NCBI GenBank assembly: GCA_963739985.1
Contig: CAVUCE010000021.1
Location: forward strand, 434,001 to 498,000
DNA length: 64,000 nt
Direction: 5' to 3'
From: CAVUCE01 sp963739985
GTDB lineage: Bacteria > Bacteroidota > Ignavibacteria > Ignavibacteriales > Ignavibacteriaceae
Position numbers and translations under genes: made by a program. Position 1 is the stretch's first letter. Each line of letters opens with the position of its first letter. Positions 29,151 through 39,222 of the stretch are shown piece after piece. Under the pieces are notes generated by a model. That model made no database searches, was not told where the DNA came from, and was given only the letters and a program-made list of their open reading frames with translations.

Positions 29151-29305
29151 TTAATTTATCCGGCTGTATTTTTTGTTAATAATATTACTCTCAGAGAATT
29201 GCCATAAAAATACTATTAGTTGCTTGTATTAAGCAATAAGTAATTAAAAATTTCTTTTAAGTGTTTAAATAATAGTCAGATATATTTTGAAGTAAAACCG
29301 GTAGA

Positions 29306-29339
29306 AATAAAAAACCGCCGATTTTGTTAAACCGGCGGT
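29306..29339 (-). terminator. Rho-independent terminator after the parvulin gene
   Basis: On the minus strand the stem ACCGCCG/CGGCGGT (29333-29339 with 29314-29320) runs into TTTTTTATTTC. It lies about 90 bases downstream of the peptidyl-prolyl isomerase stop codon. Confidence 0.88.
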
Positions 29340-29431
29340 AAATTTGTTTGCTTAAAAATCACACTTGACCGGAGACTCTTAAACAAGATAATAAAAAATA
29401 ATATAAATGGAACGCTAAATTTACGAAAAAC

Positions 29432-31279
29432 TTATGGAAGCTGTTTCTTTTCGTTTTGCCAAATATTGAACCAATCGTATGACGGAAACGTATAAGGAAC
29501 CGCCGCAATTCTTCCGCCAAAACCCATCAGCTTATGTGTGAACATATTTATTTCAGTTACTTTTATTGAATTCAATATTCCTTGGTTAATCTTTACTCCA
29601 AATTTTTGAGCAAACTTAGCTGTGTATTTATCAAAATAAAACTTTAAATTTCTGTAGAATAGCTGATCTTTTATTTTATCTTTCACTTCCGCAAAACTTT
29701 TTACAGAATCTTTAGAAACCTCTTTTTTATCGATTAACTTTATTACTGAAAATCCTTCAGGAACTTTAATTGGACCATATACTTCTCCTACTTTCATTTT
29801 TGAAGCAGCTTTTCCAATTTCTCCATAACTAGTGATGGGGAAGTAGCCGAATTCTCCGCCCTTTTCTTTTGTCCACTCTCGTTGTGTGTAAGTTTTGGCA
29901 AGTTCTCTAAAATCGGCGCCTTTCTTTAAATCTTCCAAGACTAAACTGATTACATCAAGATTCTTATTAAGAATTTCAAGGATATTTACCTTTGTTACCG
30001 GGGCGGAATTCTTTTCTTCGTTGTTATAATATAAAATTGCTTGCGCGTCACTAACACTTGCGGAGTCTATAAATTGATTACGCATTATCTGTGCAAGTGT
30101 GTTTTCTTTCCATTCGTCTAAAGATTTTTTCACAGAGGGCAATTTATCCAGTCCCTGTTTATATGCTTCTCTGGTAATTAATTCTTGTCGTATGTACTTT
30201 TTTAAAACGGCACTAAGTTTTCCTTCAACTTTATCTAAGTCGGAATCCAGGACATAAAATGAATTAAGATTTAAATCATAAAGAAAATCGGTTAATGTGG
30301 GTGAATCGTTTTCAAAATCTGCAATATTCATTTTAGCAGAATCCGGTCCTACTATTGAGATAACTTTGTTTATATCTTTTTCTTGTAGATAAATTTTTCC
30401 GTTTTTAGCCTCCATGTGCTTTGTCTTTTTTTGGTTAAAAACTTTATTCATTGCAGAAGCAAGTGTAATAAATAGTGGAGTGTTTGCTTTTATTGTAACT
30501 CCCGATAGAATTTTGCTAAGATATTTACTCCCGATTTCTCTTGCTTCTCTTCCGCGAATAATATCTTTGGCCTGCATCTTAATTTGATCAGCAGTTTTAC
30601 CGTTTATATCTTTTTTTGTTGTAGATTCTAGTTTAAATAAGAACCAAACGTTTCCATTTTCTAGTGGTTTAGAAACTTCGCCTAGCTTCATACTAAACAA
30701 AATGTTTTCAATAGTTGTATTTTCAAGATCACCAAAATTAATTGCAAGTGGTTTTTTATTGTTTGTCGATTCATCAGGCAGCAGAGTATATAATGAATCA
30801 TAAGATTCACCGGATTTAATCTTGCTATAAAGTTTTTGCATTGCCGCGGAATCTACTGATGAAATTACATCAACATTCAAAGTTAAACTGCTTTCCCAAA
30901 TACCTTTTGCAAGTTCGCTATCGGATATTTTTACGTATTTACCAATTTCCTTTTGAAAAAGTGCATCCCGCATGTACATCTTTTTTAACGGCTTCATCAG
31001 ATTTGTAACAACTGCAGAAGTGTCATATCCTTTAGAAATTGCTTCTTTTGCCCAAAGTTTTTCGGCGATTAAAGAGTATAGAAATTCTTTCTTAATAGAA
31101 TCAGAGTTTTGATAAGGACTTAGATGAGGCATTAGTTCGTAACGCACTTTAAATTCATTCGAAGAAATTTTCTCTTTGCCTACAGATGCAACCTGCTTAT
31201 CTATTGACTGAGCAAGTAATAGCGGGAAGATAGAAAAAATAATTAGTAATGTTTTTTTTACAGAGAAATTCGGAATCAT
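29432..31279 (-). CDS. Exported peptidyl-prolyl isomerase (parvulin/SurA-PrsA type)
   Basis: Periplasmic folding factor of 615 residues. An N-terminal signal (L-L-I-I-F-S-I-F-P-L-L-L-A-Q) is followed by a long helical chaperone region starting V-A-S-V-G-K-E-K-I-S-S-N-E-F, as in SurA-type N-domains. The parvulin (rotamase) domain lies at about residues 440-535 with W-T-K-E-K-G-G-E-F-G-Y-F, M-K-V-G-E-V-Y-G-P-I and G-F-S-V-I-K-L. It is longer than typical SurA and probably assists outer-membrane or secreted protein folding, which would be useful for the many T9SS cargos and beta-barrels here. Monocistronic, with a strong terminator. Confidence 0.9.
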   Translation of the reverse strand: MIPNFSVKKTLLIIFSIFPLLLAQSIDKQVASVGKEKISSNEFKVRYELMPHLSPYQNSDSIKKEFLYSLIAEKLWAKEAISKGYDTSAVVTNLMKPLKKMYMRDALFQKEIGKYVKISDSELAKGIWESSLTLNVDVISSVDSAAMQKLYSKIKSGESYDSLYTLLPDESTNNKKPLAINFGDLENTTIENILFSMKLGEVSKPLENGNVWFLFKLESTTKKDINGKTADQIKMQAKDIIRGREAREIGSKYLSKILSGVTIKANTPLFITLASAMNKVFNQKKTKHMEAKNGKIYLQEKDINKVISIVGPDSAKMNIADFENDSPTLTDFLYDLNLNSFYVLDSDLDKVEGKLSAVLKKYIRQELITREAYKQGLDKLPSVKKSLDEWKENTLAQIMRNQFIDSASVSDAQAILYYNNEEKNSAPVTKVNILEILNKNLDVISLVLEDLKKGADFRELAKTYTQREWTKEKGGEFGYFPITSYGEIGKAASKMKVGEVYGPIKVPEGFSVIKLIDKKEVSKDSVKSFAEVKDKIKDQLFYRNLKFYFDKYTAKFAQKFGVKINQGILNSIKVTEINMFTHKLMGFGGRIAAVPYTFPSYDWFNIWQNEKKQLP

Positions 31280-31410
31280 TAGATCACTTCTTAATTTAAT
31301 AATTTTAAATTGTATTAGTTTTAAATGGATATTGTTGTCTTAAAAAGATTAAGATATAGCGCAACAATCATAGGATTTCATATCTTCATATTCTAGGAAC
31401 AGCCTAGATT

Positions 31411-33933
31411 TTATTCGACCAAAATATTTTTTGCTAATTTAATATCTCTGGATGAGCTTCCAATTTTAATTTCATATTCACCAGGCTCAATCTTCCAGTT
31501 ATGAATATTTACATCATAATATGCTAAGATATTTTTTGATATTTTAAATTCAACCGATTTCTTTTCACCCGGATTTAACGTAACTCGTTTGAATTTTTTT
31601 AACTCTTTTTCTGCTCGTTCTATTTTTGAATTTTCTTTGCCAATATAAAGCTGAACTATTTCAGAACCTTTAACCTTTCCGGAATTAATCAATTCAAACT
31701 TAATATTAAACTCACCATTTTGATCCTTTTCAACAGAAATATTTTTGTATTTAAAAGTTGTATATGATAAACCAAATCCAAACGGAAATAAAGGTTGAAT
31801 TTTTTCCTTGTCAAAATATCTGTAACCTACAAAAATACCATCCGAATAATTTGAAACACTATCTTCTTTTTTATATGTAGAGTAAGCGGAACAATTTTTC
31901 CACTCTTTAGGAAAAGTCATAGTTAGTTTTCCAGAAGGATTATAATTACCTAACAAAACATCGGCAATTGCATTTCCGCCTTCGGAACCATTAAACCATG
32001 TTTCAACTATACCATTTACATTATTTATCCAATTGCTCATTAAAACAGGTGAGCCAGTAGTTAATACTACAATTAAATTTTTATTTACTTTAGCAATCTC
32101 GTTAATTAATTTATCCTGATCATTCGGCAACTCTAACCCTTGCCTGTCTTTCCCTTCGCTTTCAAAATGCTCCGAAGTACCTACAAATAAAAGTACGGCA
32201 TCAGATTTTTTAGCTGTCTCAATAGCCTGATTTATCAAATTATTATTGGGAGCTTGCCAACCCAATTTGGCAACAGCATCACCTGAGTCTTCATAATATT
32301 CAATTTTAATTTTGTATAGTTTCCCTGATTCTAGATTCGCATTAAAACTATGAGACTCTACTCCGTGATTAGTCCAATCATCAATTACTAATTTATCTTC
32401 AAAATAGAATCTTATTCCATCATCACTTTGAACATCAATAGAATATTCACCGCTTTTATCCGGTTTTATATATCCAGTCCATCTAATTGAAAAATTATTT
32501 ATTTTAAATCCTGGTTTGGGAGCACCGGGACCCCATTCAAAATTAATTTCCTTATCAACTCTCGAAAAACTAGGGCTGCCTTTTAATTCTTTATTGTCAA
32601 AATATTCGCCAAGTAACCCATTATTTTTTTTATCAGGTTGAAACAAAAATTTACCGTCAATAAAATTAGCATCTCCATCGAGCTTAATTCCTTCAGCATA
32701 ATTGATCTTTATATTTTTACCGAGTTTAGTTTTTAATGCTTGAAGAGGGGATACAGAATAAACAGGAGTAACTCGTGAACTTCCGCCGCCGCCGGTTCGT
32801 GCAACTGCAGCATTTGGTCCGATTACAGCCAAAGATTTTATGTTATTAACTTTAAGAGGTAAAATATTTTTATCATTTTTTAAAAGTACAATACTTTCTA
32901 AGGCTGATTGATATGCGATATTTTTATGCTCAGTGGTATTTATTAAAGATGGATTTGCAGTATTAGTATGATCGAATAATCCTAACTTAAACATTACTGT
33001 AAGAATGCGTTTTACTTTATCATTTATCACTTGCTCAGAAATCTCACCATCATTAATAGCATTCATCAAAGATTTTTTATTTAAGTATTGTCCGTTTGGC
33101 ATCTCCAGATCAAGTCCGCCTTTTGCAGTAGGAAGACTACTATGCACCGCTCCCCAATCGGACATAACTAAGCCCTTAAAGTTCCAATCATCTTTTAACT
33201 TTGTTTTAAGTAAATAATCGTTTTCACTGCAGAAATGATTATTTAACCTATTATATGCCGACATAACACAAAGTACATCAGCCTCTTCAACAGCGGCTTT
33301 AAAGGCGGGTAAATAAATTTCATTTAATGTTCGTTCATCAACATTCACATTTACGAACATTCTTTCATATTCCTGATTATTTACTGCAAAGTGCTTTACT
33401 GTAGCCGCAACATTTTTACTCTGAACTCCTTCAATATAACTCACGCCCATTCTTGCAGATAAGTAAGGGTCTTCGCCAAAGCTCTCAAAATTTCTTCCAC
33501 CTTGTGGGATTCTAGCAATATTAACACATGGTCCTAAAATAACATCTCTGCCGTGGCCTTTAGTTTCTTCACCGATTGCTTCTCCAACTTTGTGGATTAA
33601 CGAAGTATCCCATGTTGCAGACATTGCAATTCCGGCTGGAAAGGCAGTTGATTTTTCCCATCTTACACCTAAAGGGCCATCAGACATTTTTAATTCGGGA
33701 ATACCGAGCCTAGGAATAGGCTTAGTAGCAAAACCGGTTCCGCCTAACATTTCAAGCTTTTCTTCCAGTGTCATTTTATTTAGTAGTCCATTAACACTTA
33801 CTTCTATTTTAGGTTCAGCTTCTTTTCCCATCTTTTTTGTTTTTTGTTCTTTTAAACTAGAACCCGTTACTATAAAATAGATAAAAACAATTGTTAAAAA
33901 CGGGAGGATTAAATATTTGAAGTTTTTTTTCAT
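31411..33933 (-). CDS. GH3 beta-glucosidase with PA14 insert
   Basis: Glycoside hydrolase family 3 enzyme of 840 residues with an N-terminal signal or anchor helix. The GH3 N-domain carries the nucleophile aspartate in G-L-V-M-S-D-W-G-A, plus G-R-G-R-D-V-I-L-G-P-C-V-N-I-A-R and V-K-H-F-A-V-N-N-Q-E. The C-domain has the acid/base region F-E-S-E-G-K-D-R. A PA14 domain (about 420-560; L-L-G-E-Y-F-D-N, then S-D-D-G-I-R-F-Y-F-E-D) is inserted in the C-domain, as in enzymes that recognise longer beta-glucans. A fibronectin-III-like domain ends the protein. It is the third gene of the GH16-GH5-GH3 group; it would release glucose from beta-glucan oligomers in the periplasm. Confidence 0.93.
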   Translation of the reverse strand: MKKNFKYLILPFLTIVFIYFIVTGSSLKEQKTKKMGKEAEPKIEVSVNGLLNKMTLEEKLEMLGGTGFATKPIPRLGIPELKMSDGPLGVRWEKSTAFPAGIAMSATWDTSLIHKVGEAIGEETKGHGRDVILGPCVNIARIPQGGRNFESFGEDPYLSARMGVSYIEGVQSKNVAATVKHFAVNNQEYERMFVNVNVDERTLNEIYLPAFKAAVEEADVLCVMSAYNRLNNHFCSENDYLLKTKLKDDWNFKGLVMSDWGAVHSSLPTAKGGLDLEMPNGQYLNKKSLMNAINDGEISEQVINDKVKRILTVMFKLGLFDHTNTANPSLINTTEHKNIAYQSALESIVLLKNDKNILPLKVNNIKSLAVIGPNAAVARTGGGGSSRVTPVYSVSPLQALKTKLGKNIKINYAEGIKLDGDANFIDGKFLFQPDKKNNGLLGEYFDNKELKGSPSFSRVDKEINFEWGPGAPKPGFKINNFSIRWTGYIKPDKSGEYSIDVQSDDGIRFYFEDKLVIDDWTNHGVESHSFNANLESGKLYKIKIEYYEDSGDAVAKLGWQAPNNNLINQAIETAKKSDAVLLFVGTSEHFESEGKDRQGLELPNDQDKLINEIAKVNKNLIVVLTTGSPVLMSNWINNVNGIVETWFNGSEGGNAIADVLLGNYNPSGKLTMTFPKEWKNCSAYSTYKKEDSVSNYSDGIFVGYRYFDKEKIQPLFPFGFGLSYTTFKYKNISVEKDQNGEFNIKFELINSGKVKGSEIVQLYIGKENSKIERAEKELKKFKRVTLNPGEKKSVEFKISKNILAYYDVNIHNWKIEPGEYEIKIGSSSRDIKLAKNILVE

Positions 33934-33968
33934 TTTTAGCTCACAATATTTTTAGTAGGTGGAATGTT

Positions 33969-35198
33969 TTATTTCTGCTTTAATCCTAATGCTTCTAAGT
34001 AACCTTGATTAACAGTACAATTTTTTAGCTGACAATTTTCCAAATAATCAAAGAATGCTTTTTGTACGATTTCGCTTTTGGGACGGGAATCTCTGACAGA
34101 TTTAAAATTTGGTCGCGTGGAATTTGCATAAGTTATTACCGAATCGAATTCCGCGGTTCTTTTAATTGAAACTATACTACGTTCCGAATCCATTTTTTTA
34201 TAGGGCCAAAAGCACCAGCCGATATTATTCTTTTCTAATAAAGTTCTAAAATCATTTATCCATTTATTAGTATTCTCGCCGGATTCGCCGAGCCAAATAG
34301 GTACATTATATTTATTGCTGAAATCGATATATTCTTGAATTACATCTTGAGTTGTTGCCGACCAGTATTTGTGAAATGTGTAAACCAATTTTGAATCAAA
34401 TGGTTTTCCGAAGATCTTAAAGTTGCTATCCCATTGTGCTCCGCCAAGAATTATTATATGGTTGGTATCCACTTTACGAATTGCCGAAACTATCTCTCGA
34501 TATAATGGTTCTAATTTTGGATTTAGAGTTTTATCATCAAAGTATGTTGCAATTGGTTCGTTGAGTAAATCATAGCCTAAAACAATAGTTTTTTGGCTAT
34601 AACGTTCTGCAATTTTTTGCCAAAGTTTTATTGTAAGTTTTTGATATTCCGGGCTTTCAAATAAGTATGGATAACCCCAGCTATCATCAATATTATCTCC
34701 TGTTTGTCCGCCGGGCGCGCAATGCATATCAAGAATAACATAAATATTTTCTTCATCGCACCAATTTATAACTTTGTCTAACATTTTGAATCCGGTTTCC
34801 AGCCAAATATCCGGATGATCTTCCAAAACAAACAAACGGAAATTAAATGGAACTCTTATTGAGTTGAAACCTAAATCCTTAATTAATTTTATATCTTTTT
34901 TTGTTATGTAGTTTTCTCTAAAACTTTGCCAAAACTTATTAGTCTTTTCCGGCCCCATCAATTGTTTAAAAGTTTCATCAATCAGTCTCGGAGAGGTAGA
35001 ATTTTTGAAATGAAACATGTAACCTTCAGGAACTAACCAGTTACCAAGGTTTATCCCTTTAAGCAGAATAGGATTACCATCCGGAGTTACAATAGTTTTA
35101 TCTTTTGTATTAACAAAATTATTTTGCTGTGCAGATATGAAGATTGAAAATGAAAAGATAAGTATAAGTTTTAGATATATAGCTTTTTTTAGATTCAT
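33969..35198 (-). CDS. GH5 glycanase, periplasmic (no sorting domain)
   Basis: Glycoside hydrolase family 5 enzyme of about 409 residues from the ATG at 35198, preceded by a signal peptide ending near I-S-A-Q. The catalytic acid/base glutamate is in D-L-L-N-E-P and the nucleophile in W-L-G-E-S-G-E-N; R-V-P-F-N and F-H-K-Y-W support the clan A fold. It is a paralogue of the GH5 module at 45.8-47.8 kb (shared W-L-V-P-E-G-Y-M and L-D-M-H-C-A-P-G-G-Q), but lacks both the CBM6 and the T9SS tail, so it should stay in the periplasm. It lies between GH16 and GH3 genes with short gaps, one operon. Substrate is probably a beta-glucan; the subfamily is not assigned. Confidence 0.92.
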   Translation of the reverse strand: MNLKKAIYLKLILIFSFSIFISAQQNNFVNTKDKTIVTPDGNPILLKGINLGNWLVPEGYMFHFKNSTSPRLIDETFKQLMGPEKTNKFWQSFRENYITKKDIKLIKDLGFNSIRVPFNFRLFVLEDHPDIWLETGFKMLDKVINWCDEENIYVILDMHCAPGGQTGDNIDDSWGYPYLFESPEYQKLTIKLWQKIAERYSQKTIVLGYDLLNEPIATYFDDKTLNPKLEPLYREIVSAIRKVDTNHIIILGGAQWDSNFKIFGKPFDSKLVYTFHKYWSATTQDVIQEYIDFSNKYNVPIWLGESGENTNKWINDFRTLLEKNNIGWCFWPYKKMDSERSIVSIKRTAEFDSVITYANSTRPNFKSVRDSRPKSEIVQKAFFDYLENCQLKNCTVNQGYLEALGLKQK

Positions 35199-35225
35199 AA
35201 TGATTCTCAATTTACTTTTAATAAA

Positions 35226-36077
35226 TTATTTTGAATTGTCTTTTTGATAAACTCTTACATAATCAACCATCATACTTTGAGGAAATTTTGTAGTCTCATC
35301 AGGATTGCCAGGCCAGTTTCCCCCAACAGCAACATTTAAAATCATATGAAATCTTTTATCGAATGGTTTGGTCTTTTGAGTTTGAAAATATAGATTATCA
35401 TCTACATACCATTTGAAACCTGTAGAATCCCATTCTAAAGCGAATACATGAAAATTTTGAGCGAAAGAACTTGTCGGCAAAGTATAACTGCCTCCGGTTT
35501 GTCCATGTTTGCCATCCGGGTTAGCATAATGAATAGTTCCGTAAACTTTATTTGATTGATGTCCCAATAATTCCATAATATCAATTTCACCGCTAGTTGG
35601 CCATCCACCGTATTCCCAATCAGAAGGAAGAAGCCAAATAGCCGGCCACATACCTTGTCCGAAAGGAAGTTTAGCGCGAATTTCGAATCTGCCGTATAAC
35701 CAATCTCCTTTATATAAAGTTCTCAATCTAGCAGAAGTGTAATTTTTATTCATGTAATCTTTTTTTAGTGCTGTTATAACCAAGCAGCTATCTTTTATGT
35801 ATGAGTTTTCCGGAGAATTAGTGTAATATTGTAGTTCATTGTTACCGCCTCCGTTTCCATTAACTTCCCAAGACCATTTGGATGTATCGATTTGATTGTC
35901 GTTAAATTCATCGTTCCAAACAAGCTTATAACCTGCTAGAGATGGAACATTATCATTTGATGTGGAATTGGAAGCAATAGGGTTTGCATCTTTGCTTTTA
36001 CAAGAAAGAGTGTTGAATGAAAAAACAGTGAGTAATGAAAACAATATCAGATGGTGATGAATATGTTTTTTAAACAT
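35226..36077 (-). CDS. GH16 endo-beta-1,3(4)-glucanase (laminarinase-like) lipoprotein
   Basis: Glycoside hydrolase family 16 enzyme of 283 residues. The catalytic motif G-E-I-D-I-M-E (around residue 162) has the ExDxxE nucleophile/acid pair including the extra methionine typical of laminarinases. W-S-W-E-V, W-P-A-I-W-L-L-P and H-V-F-A-L-E-W surround the cleft. The N-terminus is a lipoprotein signal with T-L-S-C. It is first in the GH16-GH5-GH3 group, which is the best evidence in this window for laminarin or mixed-linkage glucan use. Upstream of it is the terminator of the GH3-ROK-MFS unit, so this group probably has its own promoter in 36078-36240. Confidence 0.93.
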   Translation of the reverse strand: MFKKHIHHHLILFSLLTVFSFNTLSCKSKDANPIASNSTSNDNVPSLAGYKLVWNDEFNDNQIDTSKWSWEVNGNGGGNNELQYYTNSPENSYIKDSCLVITALKKDYMNKNYTSARLRTLYKGDWLYGRFEIRAKLPFGQGMWPAIWLLPSDWEYGGWPTSGEIDIMELLGHQSNKVYGTIHYANPDGKHGQTGGSYTLPTSSFAQNFHVFALEWDSTGFKWYVDDNLYFQTQKTKPFDKRFHMILNVAVGGNWPGNPDETTKFPQSMMVDYVRVYQKDNSK

Positions 36078-36240
36078 TTATTTATCCTAAATATTGGTAC
36101 AATTTTGTTTTATTTTGTAAAGTTATATTTGTAGGGCTTTTTGAAAGGAAATCATTCAAATCAGAGTTTCTTTTGTATAAAACTTGTCTTACATATTTTT
36201 TTAAAATGGGCTCCATGTTTAATATGCTTTTGTTTTTCAA

Positions 36241-36277
36241 TTAAAAAGGTTGGACCGTCAAGGCTTACGATCCAACC
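36241..36277 (-). terminator. Rho-independent terminator after the MFS-ROK-GH3 unit
   Basis: On the minus strand the stem GGTTGGA/TCCAACC (36271-36277 with 36248-36254) is followed by TTTTTAA. It separates the upstream sugar-uptake unit from the GH16 group. Confidence 0.85.
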
Positions 36278-36304
36278 ATTATTGAGGAGTAACTAGAAAC
36301 AAAA

Positions 36305-38146
36305 TTAATAACTTAATCCAAAGCCGTAAGCAAATAAAGGATCATAATTCTTATCACCAAAGTTTATCGGAATTTGATTCATTGATTTTGGCCATGAGTG
36401 TGAAAGTTTTCCAGTCGGATTATAATCTCCGAACAAAACATCACTAACGCCTTCACCTTCAGTACCCGGTAACCACGCGGCAACAAAAGCATCACAACTT
36501 TTTAATGCTTCATTTATAATCATTGGTCTGCCGGAAAGTAAAATAACTACGACAGGTAAACCGGATTTTTTAACTTTTTCAATCGTTGCCAAATCTTCTT
36601 TTGAAAGTGTTAAATCTTTACGGTCTCCAATCATTTCTGCATATGGCTTTTCACCAACCACAACAACGGCTACATCAGCACCTTCCAAATCAGATCCATC
36701 TTTGGAGTATTTTACTTTTGTATCTGAAGAAACCGCCTTTTTAATACCTTCTAAAATTGTAGTACCGCCGTTAATTACATTACCGCTTTCCCCTTGCCAT
36801 GATATAGTCCAGCCACCACATTGATTACCGATATCATTAGCACTTTCACCGACAACAGCAATTTCTTTAGCATCTTTGGAAAGAGGTAGAGTTTTGTTCT
36901 CATTCTTTAATAAAACCAACGATTGTCTTACGCATTCTCTTGCAATTTCTCTATGTTCGGCAGAACCAATTTGCGAAGTATATTCTTTATTTGTATATGG
37001 TTCTTCAAATATATTCATAGCAAGTTTTACTCTTAAAATTCTTCTTACCGCATCATCAATTCTTTCTTGCGAAACTTTATTTTCTGCAACCAGTTCTTTT
37101 AAATCGTTCATGAATTCTATATAATTATTTTTGGTGCCAGGTCCGTTTGGAATCATCACCATATCCAGTCCGGCATTCATAGATGTTTCAACATCCTTTT
37201 TGTAGTTCGTCGTATCAAGCTGATCAATTGCTGCCCAATCTGAGACTAAGAATCCTTTAAAGCCTAGTTCATTTTTAAGAACATCAGTAAGAAGATATTT
37301 ATTACCGTGCATTTTTTGTCCGTTCCAACTGCTGTAAGAAACCATTATTGAACCGACGCCGGCTTTAATTGCCGAAATATATCCTGGGAGGTGAATTTTT
37401 CTTAAAGTTTCTTCATCACATTCTGTATTTCCCTGATCTTTTCCGTTGGTTGTTCCCCCATCTCCCATGTAGTGTTTTGCACATGCCAAAATTGATGTCT
37501 CGCCGTTTAGTGAAGCGCCTTGTAATCCTCTTACATAAGCACTTCCTAAGCTTTCAGCTAACTCAGGAGTTTCACCGAAACTCTCGTATGTTCTACCCCA
37601 TCTATCATTTCTGGCAACCGCAATACAAGGTGCAAAATCCCAATCCATGCCCGTTCCGGCTATTTCTACAGCGGTTGTTCTTGCTGCTTTTTCAACTAAC
37701 TCCGGATTCCTCGTACATCCTAAAGCGATATTATGCGGAAAAATTACAGCGCCTTGAACATTATTATGGCCATGAACAGCATCTACACCATAGATTATTG
37801 GAATTTTCAGTCTAGTTTTTAATGCAAATGATTGAAGCTTATCATAATAATCAGCCCAGCCTTTTGGAGAAATATCCGGAATTTCAGAATTTCCACCACA
37901 GAAAATTGAACCAAGTGAATACTTAGTAATATCGTTCATATCAGCAAGTGCGTCTATATCAACCTGAGTGATTTGGCCAATCTTCTCATCCAATGTCATA
38001 ATTGAAATCAGTGAATCGACTTTTTGTTCAACCATTGCATCTTCTTGATTTTTTTGAATTATATCATTGCCGGAACAAAACCCAAACAAAGCCAGGATAA
38101 CTAGACTTAAAAATAAACGTGTGGAGTTGTTAAGTAATTTTTTCAT
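36305..38146 (-). CDS. GH3 beta-glucosidase lipoprotein
   Basis: Glycoside hydrolase family 3 enzyme of about 613 residues. The lipobox is L-F-G-F-C-S. It has the M-T-L-D-E-K-I-G-Q start of the GH3 fold, A-C-A-K-H-Y-M-G-D-G, the nucleophile aspartate in G-F-L-V-S-D-W-A-A and a C-domain with I-A-V-V-G-E-S-A-N-D and G-E-K-P-Y-A-E. It ends at L-F-A-Y-G-F-G-L-S-Y without PA14 or FnIII domains, like plant and barley exo-beta-glucanase homologues. The ATG at 38146 is preferred because AAGGATG is well spaced upstream; ATG at 38158 is possible. It follows the ROK kinase gene, and a terminator ends the unit. Confidence 0.93.
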   Translation of the reverse strand: MKKLLNNSTRLFLSLVILALFGFCSGNDIIQKNQEDAMVEQKVDSLISIMTLDEKIGQITQVDIDALADMNDITKYSLGSIFCGGNSEIPDISPKGWADYYDKLQSFALKTRLKIPIIYGVDAVHGHNNVQGAVIFPHNIALGCTRNPELVEKAARTTAVEIAGTGMDWDFAPCIAVARNDRWGRTYESFGETPELAESLGSAYVRGLQGASLNGETSILACAKHYMGDGGTTNGKDQGNTECDEETLRKIHLPGYISAIKAGVGSIMVSYSSWNGQKMHGNKYLLTDVLKNELGFKGFLVSDWAAIDQLDTTNYKKDVETSMNAGLDMVMIPNGPGTKNNYIEFMNDLKELVAENKVSQERIDDAVRRILRVKLAMNIFEEPYTNKEYTSQIGSAEHREIARECVRQSLVLLKNENKTLPLSKDAKEIAVVGESANDIGNQCGGWTISWQGESGNVINGGTTILEGIKKAVSSDTKVKYSKDGSDLEGADVAVVVVGEKPYAEMIGDRKDLTLSKEDLATIEKVKKSGLPVVVILLSGRPMIINEALKSCDAFVAAWLPGTEGEGVSDVLFGDYNPTGKLSHSWPKSMNQIPINFGDKNYDPLFAYGFGLSY

Positions 38147-38254
38147 GTGGCGCTTCATCCTTAAGTTAATTGATATTTAAAAATCATATTTCAGTTAAAA
38201 GTCATTTACAATACAAAATTTATTTTGAGTATCAGGGCAATGCGAATTCTATTT

Positions 38255-39220
38255 TTACTTTTCTAATTCGTTCCAGATAAGAGCACTTGCACCTAACACA
38301 GCAGAATTACCTTCTGGTAATCCGGATGGAATTATTTTTACTTTATTTTTAAAAATATTTAAAAGATTGTTTTCCATATGACGCTTAGTCGGTTCAAATA
38401 TTAAATCTCCGGCAGCAGCTAATCCACCAAAGAGTATAATAGCTTCCGGACTGGTGTGCGCAACTGAATCGGCAAGTTTTATACCTAATGCTTTTCCTGT
38501 AAATTCAAAAGCTTCCAGTGCAATTTTATCGCCTCTCATTGCAACATCATAAATCATTTTTGATGTTAGATCGTTAAAGCTGATTTCCCTTAATTCACTT
38601 TCTTCCATTGAATTATATAGAATCTCAAAAACCGTTCTTCTAATTCCGCTTGCTGAAGCATAAGTTTCCAAACAACCTTTTCTTCCGCAGCCACATTGTC
38701 TGCCCTCGGGTTCGTAAATGGTATGACCTATTTCTCCGGCAAAACCATCGGCTCCATAAACTAGCTGCCCGTTCACAACAATTCCGCTACCTAAACCTGT
38801 ACCTAAAGTGATAACAATAAAATCCTTCATGCCTTTTGCTGCGCCGAAAGTCATTTCACCGATAGCAGCAGCGTTAGCATCGTTTGTTATAGCAGCCGGA
38901 ACATCATAATATTGCTTGATAATATCTAATATGTTTACTACACCCCATTTTAGATTTGGAGGAAGTTCAACGGTTCCCTTATAATAATTTGCATTTGGCG
39001 CTCCAACGCCTATACCGACCAGGTTTACGCTCTCTTTATTTAATTCTATTAGCTCATCAACTTTTTCGTGGAGTCTAGAAAAAAGCTTTTGTGCTGGTTC
39101 ATGCGCATTTGTAGTAATAGAGGACTCAGCATAAGTTTTACCATCTCTATCTACAAATCCAAAAACTGTATTTGTACCTCCGATGTCAATTCCAAGAGTG
39201 ACAGCTGTTTTGTTTGACAT
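38255..39220 (-). CDS. ROK family sugar kinase (glucokinase-like)
   Basis: ATP-dependent sugar kinase of 321 residues. The N-terminal phosphate-binding motif is L-G-I-D-I-G-G-T-N-T, the catalytic region I-T-N-D-A-N-A-A-A-I-G-E, and the ROK zinc-binding signature reads C-G-C-G-R-K-G-C-L-E-T-Y-A-S. There is no N-terminal helix-turn-helix, so it is a kinase and not a repressor. It lies 2 bases downstream of the FucP-like symporter gene and upstream of a GH3 gene. Phosphorylation of imported glucose is the natural role. Confidence 0.92.
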   Translation of the reverse strand: MSNKTAVTLGIDIGGTNTVFGFVDRDGKTYAESSITTNAHEPAQKLFSRLHEKVDELIELNKESVNLVGIGVGAPNANYYKGTVELPPNLKWGVVNILDIIKQYYDVPAAITNDANAAAIGEMTFGAAKGMKDFIVITLGTGLGSGIVVNGQLVYGADGFAGEIGHTIYEPEGRQCGCGRKGCLETYASASGIRRTVFEILYNSMEESELREISFNDLTSKMIYDVAMRGDKIALEAFEFTGKALGIKLADSVAHTSPEAIILFGGLAAAGDLIFEPTKRHMENNLLNIFKNKVKIIPSGLPEGNSAVLGASALIWNELEK

Positions 39221-39222
39221 TC